Shown here: positions 1-6,448 of the stretch, piece after piece
Layout of the letters: each line of letters opens with the position of its first letter
Numbering within the stretch: the stretch's first letter is position 1
Origin: Bermanella sp040371755
Lineage (GTDB): Bacteria > Pseudomonadota > Gammaproteobacteria > Pseudomonadales > Oceanobacteraceae
Length of the DNA stretch: 64,000 nt
Assembly: GCF_040371755.1 (NCBI RefSeq)
Contig: NZ_BAABWE010000005.1
Span: 62,001 to 126,000, forward strand
Reading direction: 5' to 3'
Made by a program: the position numbers and the translations under genes
The notes under the pieces: model-generated
Database searches by the model: none
Told to the model about the DNA's origin: nothing
Seen by the model: only the letters and a program-made list of their open reading frames with translations

Positions 1-125
1 GGGCGCAAGATAAAGATAGCTGTGTTATTTATGGCATGCCAATGGCAGCAGTAAATGCGAAAGTTGTGGATAGTATTGTTCCTCTTCATGAAATAGCAGG
101 GAAACTAGTCAAAGAGGTTCGTTAA
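1..125 (+). CDS. cheB: CheB chemotaxis methylesterase, C-terminal end (partial)
   Basis: The window opens inside a gene. The last 40 codons read in the frame ending at the TAA at 123-125 and contain VIYGMPMAAV, VVDSIVPL and a closing IAGKLVKEV. This matches the C-terminal end of the CheB methylesterase domain, which removes methyl groups from chemoreceptors. The stop overlaps the motC start (TAATG), which suggests translational coupling. The receiver domain and catalytic residues lie outside the window, so the call rests on the short tail and on the gene order cheB-motC-motD known from Pseudomonas. Confidence 0.85.
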   Translation, partial: AQDKDSCVIYGMPMAAVNAKVVDSIVPLHEIAGKLVKEVR

Positions 126-871
126 TGGATGTACTTAGCCTTGCAGGGATAGTGCTGGGTATTGCGGCGATTTTACTTGGTAATATGCTTGATGGTGGCC
201 TCAATTCCGCCTTGTTAAATGGTTCTGCTGCCATTGTGGTGTTTGGCGGGACATTTGCTGCGGTTATGGTGCAAACCCCTTTAGTTGTTATGTTAAGTGC
301 TTTTAAACGCTGTTTTTGGTTTGTTTTCCCTCCCAAGTTTCATCTAGACGATCTATTAACTAAGTTATGTAAGTGGGCCCACGTTGCCCGGCAAGAGGGG
401 TTAATAGGCCTAGAGGGCATGGTTAAAAATGCGGAACCTCTGGCGCAAAAGGGTTTGAGTTTACTGGCGGATGGTCAACCACCTAGTGCGATACGTGCTA
501 GCTTGGAGTTAGACTTATATCGTCAAGAGGATAAAGGGCTGCAAGGTGCCCATGTCTACGAAAGTTTAGGAGGGTATGCACCTACCATAGGCATAATGGG
601 CGCTATTCTCGGTTTGATGCAAGTGCTGAGTAACCTTTCTAGTCCTGATGATATGGGGCCGGGTATAGCCTCTGCGTTTGTGGCCACCTTATATGGCGTA
701 GGAAGTGCTAACTTGATCTTTTTACCTTTAGCCGAACGTTTAAAATTTTTAGTGCGAAAAGAGTATATTTACAATGAGCTCATGATAGAAGGGCTTGTTG
801 CCATATCAGAAGGGGAACATCCCAAGTCTATTCGTTATCGATATGAAAGCTTAAAGAAAGCGGGGCAATGA
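125..871 (+). CDS. motC: Flagellar stator protein MotC (MotA/PomA family)
   Basis: This 248-residue inner-membrane protein is the A-type subunit of a flagellar stator, which with its B-type partner carries ions and drives the rotor. Hydrophobic segments lie near residues 3-20, 34-52, 150-171 and 180-203, the four-helix layout of the family. The segment around GYAPTIGIMGAILGLMQ carries the conserved Pro-rich third helix, and the loop between helices 2 and 3 is large, as expected. The start overlaps the cheB stop. motD follows 39 bases later, so the two stator genes form one unit. The name motC rather than motA follows the Pseudomonas cheB-motC-motD-parA order. The coupling ion cannot be told from the sequence. 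Confidence 0.92.
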   Translation: MDVLSLAGIVLGIAAILLGNMLDGGLNSALLNGSAAIVVFGGTFAAVMVQTPLVVMLSAFKRCFWFVFPPKFHLDDLLTKLCKWAHVARQEGLIGLEGMVKNAEPLAQKGLSLLADGQPPSAIRASLELDLYRQEDKGLQGAHVYESLGGYAPTIGIMGAILGLMQVLSNLSSPDDMGPGIASAFVATLYGVGSANLIFLPLAERLKFLVRKEYIYNELMIEGLVAISEGEHPKSIRYRYESLKKAGQ

Positions 872-910
872 TGGAATGCTACTATTTGGCGTCAATAGGT
901 GAATGCACTC

Positions 911-1651
911 ATGGCTAGACGTCATGTATCACCAGAATCTACCCATCTTAATCGTTGGGTTGTCTCATATGCAGATTTAATGACCTTATTATTTGCACTT
1001 TTTGTTGTTCTATATGCGGCTTCTACGGTTAACCAAGAAAAATTTAAACAGATGAGCCAAGTATTCATAGGGGTTTTTGAGAAACCTTCAGCCGTACAAT
1101 TACCGCAAGATTTACAAACATTGATGAGCGATTTTAGCCAAAGTTTTGAAAGTAAAGAGACACAAGAAAACGTAAAGTCTGAACCGTCTTCAGAATTAAT
1201 GAAGCGTATTAAAATAATGTTAAAGGATGATTTCGCCAATCATTCCATTAGGCTTAAAACCGGTGAAGGGAATATACAATTATCCCTACCAAGCGATCTA
1301 ATATTTTCAGGTTCGAATACCAGTATTTCAATTGATGGAGAATATTTTCTATCGCGATTTGCAAAAGAAATAAATCAAAATGAAATGTTTTTATTAATTG
1401 AAGTGTTGACGGATAATCAAGTTAGTAAAGAGAAGCCTTGGCAATTAGGTGCAGAACAAGCCATGGCGATTCAGCAACTTTTAATGTTGGACTCGGTGTC
1501 TCCATTGCATATGGCAAGTGTCAATTATGGCCCATTTCAGCCCATTGCTACAAATGATGATGAAGATGGACAAGCCATGAATCGGAGAATTAATTTTGTG
1601 ATTTATCGCAACCTTGATCAATTTAATCGATTGAAAATTATGACGAACTAA
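911..1651 (+). CDS. motD: Flagellar stator protein MotD (MotB/PomB family)
   Basis: This is the B-type stator subunit, 246 residues. It has a short cytoplasmic N-terminus, one transmembrane helix (about residues 18-38) with the SYAD motif whose Asp22 should be the ion-carrying residue, a linker, and a C-terminal OmpA-like peptidoglycan-binding domain that ends in NRRINFVIYR. I chose the ATG at 911 over the in-frame GTG at 899 because AGGTGA at 896-901 is a good ribosome binding site for 911 and the GTG lies on that site. MARRH is also the normal N-terminus of MotD homologues. It pairs with MotC. Confidence 0.92.
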   Translation: MARRHVSPESTHLNRWVVSYADLMTLLFALFVVLYAASTVNQEKFKQMSQVFIGVFEKPSAVQLPQDLQTLMSDFSQSFESKETQENVKSEPSSELMKRIKIMLKDDFANHSIRLKTGEGNIQLSLPSDLIFSGSNTSISIDGEYFLSRFAKEINQNEMFLLIEVLTDNQVSKEKPWQLGAEQAMAIQQLLMLDSVSPLHMASVNYGPFQPIATNDDEDGQAMNRRINFVIYRNLDQFNRLKIMTN

Positions 1652-1764
1652 AGGTTTTCTGCTATGCCTAATAAACAGGTGTAGGAACAAAACCTGCATG
1701 TATGGAAGCAGGTCACAATAATTGCCAGCAAAATGGCATAGCTACTTTGGCCAAGGAGTGAGTC

Positions 1765-2544
1765 GTGCACGTATGGGCCGTTGCTAATCAAAAAGGTGGA
1801 GTCGGTAAAACCACCACAACCGTTTGTCTTGCCGGTTTACTGCGTGAGCAGGGTCATCGTGTGCTCATGGTAGACCTAGATCCCCATGGGTCGTTAACCA
1901 GTTATTTTAAATACGACCCAGACGAAATTGAATTCAGCACGTATGACCTTTTCATGCATGAAGGCAAGGTGCCAGATGCTTTACCCAAACAGATCATTCG
2001 AAATACAAGTTCAGAGGGCATAGACCTTTTCCCCGCGAGTACTGCCCTGGCTACTTTAGAGCGTAAAGTGGCCGGTCAAGGGGGAATGGGCTTGGTCATT
2101 TCAAAAGCATTAGCCACTTTATGGGACGATTACGAATTTGTGATAATTGATACCCCTCCTATATTGGGGGTTTTGATGATCAATGCACTGGCGGCTGCTC
2201 AGCGTTTATTGATTCCTGTACAAACGGAATATCTAGCAGTGAAGGGGTTAGAGCGGATGACTCACACATTGGGAATGGTCATGCAGAGTACTAAGAAACA
2301 ATTACCATTTACCATAATTCCTACGTTATTTGATCGCAGGACTCATGCATCGATACATGCACTTAAAAAGATTCGTGAATTATATGGAGATCAAGTGTAT
2401 TCAGAGTCGATCCCTGTTGATACTAAATTTCGAGATGCCAGTGAAATCGGCAAGGTTCCCTCAGAGTTAGATGTGGATGGAAGGGGTGTCAGGGTATATC
2501 GGCATCTACTTAATACATTACTCAATACGGCAAATGCGGCATAA
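1765..2544 (+). CDS. parC: ParA-like ATPase of the chemotaxis cluster (ParC type)
   Basis: This is a 259-residue deviant Walker A ATPase. KGGVGKTTT at residues 10-18 is the nucleotide-binding loop, VDLDPHGS follows at about 40 and IIDTPP at about 126. In Vibrio a ParA-like ATPase encoded between cheB and cheW, called ParC (not topoisomerase IV), positions chemosensory arrays at the pole. Here the same order cheB...parC-parP-cheW supports that role. The start is GTG at 1765, preceded by AAGGAGTG at 1753-1760. The upstream gap of 113 bases contains a small dyad (ACCTGC/GCAGGT, 1692-1713). Polar targeting in this organism is inferred from context. Confidence 0.88.
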   Translation: MHVWAVANQKGGVGKTTTTVCLAGLLREQGHRVLMVDLDPHGSLTSYFKYDPDEIEFSTYDLFMHEGKVPDALPKQIIRNTSSEGIDLFPASTALATLERKVAGQGGMGLVISKALATLWDDYEFVIIDTPPILGVLMINALAAAQRLLIPVQTEYLAVKGLERMTHTLGMVMQSTKKQLPFTIIPTLFDRRTHASIHALKKIRELYGDQVYSESIPVDTKFRDASEIGKVPSELDVDGRGVRVYRHLLNTLLNTANAA

Positions 2545-2548
2545 TATT

Positions 2549-2860
2549 ATGGCTGGAACTTCAGATAAAGCGGTCATTGATTACCTAGATACTTTATTTC
2601 TAGACGTTACTTTGCCGCCAGTTCAATCTGTATCATCTTGGGTTGAGTCTGACAGTATTGATCAAGGTAATCGACTTCAACCCTGTAGTGACATCTTTTC
2701 TTTGATGTCTATTAACAATCCAACCACCCATGAGCTCTGGCAAGGTTTCTTGCAATTATTGGTATTAGGTTCCCAGTTACCCCGTGGTCAGGTGCAGTCT
2801 TATGTTTTTTTACAAAGCCAGGTGTTGTTCCAAAAAGCACGGGAAAAAATGGCAGGGTAG
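2549..2860 (+). CDS. Small unknown protein between parC and parP
   Basis: This 103-residue protein is inserted between the ParA-like ATPase and the CheW-like protein. I do not recognise a family. Near its N-terminus it reads AVIDYLDTLFLDV, which resembles VQEYMDSLLVDL near the N-terminus of the next gene product. The rest is helical, with LWQGFLQLLVLGSQLP and an Arg/Lys-rich end. The ATG at 2534, which overlaps parC by 11 bases, is an alternative start; neither start has a strong ribosome binding site. The stop is followed by the next ATG after 3 bases, so it is translated with the operon. A partner of ParC or ParP is plausible from position and motif only. Confidence 0.7.
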   Translation: MAGTSDKAVIDYLDTLFLDVTLPPVQSVSSWVESDSIDQGNRLQPCSDIFSLMSINNPTTHELWQGFLQLLVLGSQLPRGQVQSYVFLQSQVLFQKAREKMAG

Positions 2861-2863
2861 AAA

Positions 2864-3790
2864 ATGAATAACCCAAGCCCAAGAAAAACTCAATTAAAAG
2901 AAGCAGCCAATGTTGAAACCGTTGTACAAGAGTACATGGATTCTTTGCTGGTGGATCTATTTCCTGATGTAACTGAAGATGAAGTTACTGAAGTTAAACA
3001 GAGCATCACAGAACAACCAACCCTAGACATTACTGAAACTGCTACAGAACCTCAAACGGTTATAGAAACACAGGCTAAAGTAGATATTCCTGATGTTGTT
3101 GTGACTGAACCACAAGTCGTAACCGATTTTGAAACAACAACCCACGATGCTACTGCTGAGCCGATAACACAAACTGTGGCCGAGCCACAAACAGAACCCT
3201 CCTCGCCAGTTGAAGCATCGGTTACAACACCTGCTGAAGTAGATACAAAGCTTGAAATACAAGCAGAAGATATTGAGCCTCAGGTAGAAGAAGTTGCAGC
3301 GGTACAAATAACTGCAAAACCAGAAGAACTACGTTTTCCACAAGCGCCAGAATGGGCCCAGCAATCTTTTGACGTTTTATTGTTTGATGTGTGCGGTTTA
3401 AAACTGGCGGTGCCAATGGAGTCGTTAGGTAAAATCATTAAAGTGGAGCATGAAACCAATCATTTGATCGGTCGGCCAAGTTGGTTTATTGGGGCTTATA
3501 ACGAAAATGACCAAAACCTATACGTAGTCGATACCGCTCAATATATCATGCCTGAAAAAGGCTTTAATTTAGCCCGAGATGGTTTCGAGTATGTGATTCA
3601 ACTTCAGCGCAGTCAGTGGACGTTAGCTTGTAAAAAAGTCCACAGTACGGTGCGCCTTGAACCTGATCAAGTAAAGTGGCGCTCTCAAGAAGGTAAGCGT
3701 CAATGGCTATCAGGAACGGTTATTGATCATATGTGTGCGTTAATACATGTGGATACTTTAATTGATCTTTTACATGCAGAAGCCAGTTAA
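2864..3790 (+). CDS. parP: CheW-like protein with long acidic N-terminal region (ParP type)
   Basis: This is a 308-residue protein. Residues 1-40 carry a short conserved-looking motif (VQEYMDSLLVDL). Residues 45-155 are low-complexity, rich in Glu, Thr, Pro and Val with repeated TEPQ-type words. From about 165 a CheW-like domain begins (FDVLLFDVCGLKLAVPMESLGKII). In Vibrio, ParP is a CheW-like protein that links the ParC ATPase to CheA and array proteins, and the gene order here matches. It is longer than CheW because of the flexible linker. The ParP role is inferred from synteny and domain order; the CheW-type fold is well supported. Confidence 0.82.
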   Translation: MNNPSPRKTQLKEAANVETVVQEYMDSLLVDLFPDVTEDEVTEVKQSITEQPTLDITETATEPQTVIETQAKVDIPDVVVTEPQVVTDFETTTHDATAEPITQTVAEPQTEPSSPVEASVTTPAEVDTKLEIQAEDIEPQVEEVAAVQITAKPEELRFPQAPEWAQQSFDVLLFDVCGLKLAVPMESLGKIIKVEHETNHLIGRPSWFIGAYNENDQNLYVVDTAQYIMPEKGFNLARDGFEYVIQLQRSQWTLACKKVHSTVRLEPDQVKWRSQEGKRQWLSGTVIDHMCALIHVDTLIDLLHAEAS

Positions 3791-3808
3791 TAGTTTTCCA
3801 TTCTTGAC

Positions 3809-3824
3809 TGGCACACAACCTGCT
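3809..3824 (+). promoter_or_regulatory. Sigma-54-type promoter upstream of cheW
   Basis: TGGCAC, five bases, then CTGCT gives GG at -24 and GC at -12 with the spacing of sigma-54 promoters. It lies 115 bases before cheW, in the only sizeable gap of this cluster. It would let cheW be transcribed apart from the upstream operon. Confidence 0.5.
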
Positions 3825-3852
3825 CTAGTCTAAACTAATAACAAGGAATGTT

Positions 3853-3942
3853 ATGAATTTGACGTATAGCCAAGCTTTCTTGGCTGCTGGCGGAATTAGC
3901 TCGCTTAGGTTGGCTACGCTATATATAGGAGAGAGTGAATGA
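3853..3942 (+). CDS. Possible 29-residue leader peptide coupled to cheW
   Basis: A short reading frame starts at an ATG preceded by AAGGA (3843-3847). It runs through the whole space between the sigma-54-like site and cheW, and its TGA overlaps the cheW start as ATGA. The product has 29 residues, MNLTYSQAFLAAGG and then ISSLRLATLYIGESE. The DNA also contains competing inverted repeats (3867-3885 against 3910-3916). It may be a real leader or a chance frame in a structured 5' leader. Confidence 0.3.
   Translation: MNLTYSQAFLAAGGISSLRLATLYIGESE
3867..3916 (+). promoter_or_regulatory. Mutually exclusive hairpin arms in the cheW leader
   Basis: TAGCCAAG at 3867-3874 can pair with CTTGGCT at 3879-3885 (perfect 7-bp stem, 4-base loop) or with TTGGCTA at 3910-3916. 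The second pairing would reach close to the cheW ribosome binding site (AGGAGAG, 3927-3933). This is the geometry of an attenuator or translation switch; function is inferred only. Confidence 0.35.
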
Positions 3943-4421
3943 GTACCTATGAAGCAAAAGGGGTAGCTGAAGATCCCGTGTTGCAGTGGGTTACCTTTCG
4001 TTTAGATAACGAAACCTATGGCATCAATGTAATGCAAGTACAAGAGGTACTGCGTTATACCGAAATTGCCCCTGTTCCGGGTGCGCCACCATATGTATTG
4101 GGTATCATTAATCTACGCGGTAATGTGGTGACGGTAATCGATACACGTTTGAGGTTTGGTCTGAGTGAAACTCAAACTAATGATCAAACACGTATAGTGA
4201 TCATTGAAACAGAGAATCAAGTGGTGGGTATTTTAGTGGACGCAGTGGCCGAAGTGGTTTACTTGCGTCAATCTGAAATAGAAACAACCCCCAATGTTGG
4301 CAATGAAGAAACCGCTAAGTTTATACAAGGTGTATGTCATAAAAATGAAGAGCTGCTTATTTTGGTTGATCTTGAGAAGATGATGTCCGATGAAGAATGG
4401 GCTGAACTTAACGACTTTTAA
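3939..4421 (+). CDS. cheW: Chemotaxis coupling protein CheW
   Basis: This 160-residue single-domain adaptor couples chemoreceptors to the CheA kinase. It shows typical CheW features: WVTFRLDNETYGINVMQVQEVL near the start, then PGAPPYVLGIINLRGNVVTVIDTR with the conserved Asn-Leu-Arg-Gly turn, and VGILVDAVAEV. Length is normal for the family. The ATG at 3939 has AGGAGAG at 3927-3933. It is the third gene of the parC-parP-cheW series and probably has its own sigma-54-type promoter. Confidence 0.95.
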   Translation: MSTYEAKGVAEDPVLQWVTFRLDNETYGINVMQVQEVLRYTEIAPVPGAPPYVLGIINLRGNVVTVIDTRLRFGLSETQTNDQTRIVIIETENQVVGILVDAVAEVVYLRQSEIETTPNVGNEETAKFIQGVCHKNEELLILVDLEKMMSDEEWAELNDF

Positions 4422-4451
4422 ACAATATTATAAGCACTCTTAAATGCAGTT

Positions 4452-4480
4452 GGCACCAAACTCAAATTGGGTTTGGTGTC
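4452..4480 (+). other. Strong hairpin between cheW and the DUF2802 gene
   Basis: CACCAAAC at 4454-4461 pairs with GTTTGGTG at 4471-4478, extended by two outer pairs, over a 9-base loop. No T-run follows, so it is more likely an mRNA-stability or processing element than a full terminator. Confidence 0.4.
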
Positions 4481-4525
4481 CATAATAAAATTAAAATTTG
4501 CCTTTACGGCAACTGCGAGTGAATT

Positions 4526-4969
4526 ATGTTAGAACTTGTCTCAACTTGGGTTAGTAGTATACCCATACAATCTATTTCATTAATTAGTTCAATCAGCATG
4601 GCCACAGTGGCATGTTTAATGGTTGGTGTTAGTTTTAGAAAATTAAAAAAACAAAACCGACAGCAAGCGGTTATAAATCGACGACTTCATGAAGATATGG
4701 CTTCGCTTTCTAAAAGTGCAATTGGTATGGGACAAAAAGTTTTAGATACGGAAAGAAAGCTGGATGACGTGCTTAAAAAACAATTCTCTATATTAAATTC
4801 TCAACCAGAGCACCCATCGTATGATCAAGCCTCACGGTTGATTGCAATGGGCGCATCGGAATCTGACCTAGTAAATAGTTGTGGATTTAGCCACTCTGAA
4901 GCGGAGCTATTACTATCGTTAAATTGCAAGCGACAGGTACCAAGTAACTCCCATAAAGCAGTCCACTAA
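4526..4969 (+). CDS. DUF2802 membrane-anchored protein
   Basis: This 147-residue protein has an N-terminal hydrophobic helix (about residues 14-36), a coiled-coil-like middle (LKKQNRQQAVINRRLHED) and a C-terminal helical domain containing YDQASRLIAMGASESDL and CGFSHSEAELLLSL, the hallmark of DUF2802. Genes of this family follow cheW in Pseudomonas and Vibrio flagellar clusters, as here. The biochemical role is not established. The C-terminal segment looks like a small helix-turn-helix, but DNA binding is unlikely for a membrane-anchored protein. A terminator follows directly. Confidence 0.8.
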   Translation: MLELVSTWVSSIPIQSISLISSISMATVACLMVGVSFRKLKKQNRQQAVINRRLHEDMASLSKSAIGMGQKVLDTERKLDDVLKKQFSILNSQPEHPSYDQASRLIAMGASESDLVNSCGFSHSEAELLLSLNCKRQVPSNSHKAVH

Positions 4970-4987
4970 ATATAGCATTGTTATAAA

Positions 4988-5013
4988 CCAAACCACTGAG
5001 AGGTGGTTTTTTT
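4988..5013 (+). terminator. Intrinsic terminator of the chemotaxis/motor operon
   Basis: The stem AACCAC/GTGGTT (4991-4996 and 5003-5008) is followed by a run of seven T. It lies 20 bases after the DUF2802 stop. Confidence 0.85.
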
Positions 5014-5175
5014 ATGCCTTTTCCAATGTGATTCATAGACTCAGGGAAGAATTAGTCAAATAATTGCTTGGTATAAAAGGCTATAACCCTCCTTAGTTAT
5101 TACAAATATAAGTTACAAGTTCACCGCGCTGAAGCACCTATACTCAAGTTAATACTGTTGTAAAAGGAGAAGGTC

Positions 5176-5742
5176 GTGAACATTACAAAATATGTCAAGC
5201 GAACCTTATTGACAATAAGTTGTATCGTAATGCCTTGGATGGCCAATGCTGAACAGATTGAAGCCATTAAAGGTGCGAATACTATTGATGCATTTGAAGC
5301 CTTAAATTTATTTGAAAAAGGTGCCACTTTTATTGATGTTCGAGACCAGTTTGAGTTTCAGTTAGGTCACATCAGAAGTGCGGTACATTTGGACTTAAAG
5401 CGGGATTTCAATGACCTATATTTAATTGAAACACTGGATAAAGATATTCCAATTGTTATTTATTGTAATAGCGCCCATTGCTATCGTAGTGCAGTGGCCA
5501 CATTCTTAGCCGTTGCATGGGGGTATGAGAACGTACACTATTTTAAAGATGGTTATTTTACATGGTTAGCTTTAGACCTACCGGTTGTGATGGGAGAGAG
5601 TCGAGATAACCTAGCCAGACAAGATTCTGCAGATAGCCCGTGGCGAGTGCAAATGAAAGACGCACTAGAACAGGTGCAACTAGCTAAATCCCAAGGTTAT
5701 TCTCAGCCAATAGCCCCAACAGTACGCTCTTTAGCTCATTAA
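5176..5742 (+). CDS. Exported rhodanese-domain protein
   Basis: This 188-residue protein has a signal peptide (cleavage likely after residue 25, ANA|EQ) and one rhodanese domain. FIDVRDQFEFQLGHI at about 52-66 is the first conserved rhodanese segment. IVIYCNSAHCYRSA holds candidate catalytic Cys97, a second Cys102 and Arg104. The active-site loop is longer than the classical C-x4-x-R and resembles the two-Cys rhodaneses. It probably acts in the periplasm on sulfur or thiol substrates; the substrate is unknown. The GTG start at 5176 has AAGGAGAAGG at 5164-5173. It stands alone between the chemotaxis operon and the tRNAs. Confidence 0.82.
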   Translation: MNITKYVKRTLLTISCIVMPWMANAEQIEAIKGANTIDAFEALNLFEKGATFIDVRDQFEFQLGHIRSAVHLDLKRDFNDLYLIETLDKDIPIVIYCNSAHCYRSAVATFLAVAWGYENVHYFKDGYFTWLALDLPVVMGESRDNLARQDSADSPWRVQMKDALEQVQLAKSQGYSQPIAPTVRSLAH

Positions 5743-5839
5743 GCCCCTTTAAGTTGATACTGATCGCTAAATGAAGATAAGAATCTTCAATGATTGGCGT
5801 AACAGCTTGTTTTAATTCTAAAAAAATAATGAAATAGGG

Positions 5840-5867
5840 GTGACAAAAAGGAATCAATCCGTATAAT
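5840..5867 (+). promoter_or_regulatory. Sigma-70 promoter of the tRNA-Ala/tRNA-Glu unit
   Basis: GTGACA at 5840-5845 and a perfect TATAAT at 5862-5867 are 16 bases apart. A GC-containing stretch follows, as is common for stable RNA promoters. The first tRNA base is 29 bases after the -10 box. Confidence 0.75.
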
Positions 5868-5895
5868 GCACGCCATCTCGAATATCGAGGTGTGT

Positions 5896-5971
5896 GGGGC
5901 CTTAGCTCAGCTGGGAGAGCGCAACACTGGCAGTGTTGAGGTCAGCGGTTCGATCCCGCTAGGCTCCACCA
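5896..5971 (+). tRNA. tRNA-Ala (anticodon GGC)
   Basis: A 76-base cloverleaf with encoded CCA. The acceptor GGGGCCT pairs with AGGCTCC, the anticodon stem CAACA/TGTTG surrounds the loop CTGGCAG (anticodon GGC), and the T arm is GCGGTTCGATCCCGC. It is very close to Escherichia coli tRNA-Ala(GGC). Confidence 0.97.
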
Positions 5972-6028
5972 ATTAAACTTTCTTTTTCAAGGCCTTCACG
6001 TTAGAGAATGAAAAAGACAAGCCTTAGT

Positions 6029-6104
6029 GTCCCGTTCGTCTAGAGGCCTAGGACACCGCCCTTTCACGGCGGTAACAGGGGTTCGACTCCCCTACGGGAT
6101 ACCA
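6029..6104 (+). tRNA. tRNA-Glu (anticodon TTC)
   Basis: A 76-base cloverleaf with encoded CCA. The acceptor GTCCCGT pairs with ACGGGAT, the anticodon loop CTTTCAC gives TTC, and the T arm is AGGGGTTCGACTCCCCT. It lies 57 bases after tRNA-Ala and is probably on the same transcript. Confidence 0.97.
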
Positions 6105-6448
6105 TTTCTTTTTTCTCTATAAATTATTTTATAAATGTGCAAATTTCATTGTGCAGCTGTTTTGTATTTTGCTAATGCAGTATTTATGAATATCAATTTT
6201 ATGCTTCGTTAATAGAGTTTTCTGTCTTTGATTGTTTATCTATCTCGTTTTAATGGCCTAAGTCAGCGTCTACAATACGACTTTCTAGCACACTGTAGAA
6301 TTCTTTTGATGTGCGGTGAAAAAATAACAGAGTAACAGGCGCTTTGCTGTTCGGCATGACATCTTAGTCATTACACTTTATGAGGTTTTTAAATAGCCCG
6401 TGTACGCGTACAATTACCCCATTATTTGTCGTACCGAAATCACACCTT
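6105..6448. other. AT-rich gap before ygiQ, nothing specific seen
   Basis: No RNA gene, clear promoter or terminator could be supported here. The in-frame ATG at 6380 could make it shorter. Confidence 0.5.

Noticed and set aside
899..910. GTG at 899 as the start of motD
   Set aside because: It overlaps the AGGTGA ribosome binding site that fits the ATG at 911, and homologues begin at MARR.
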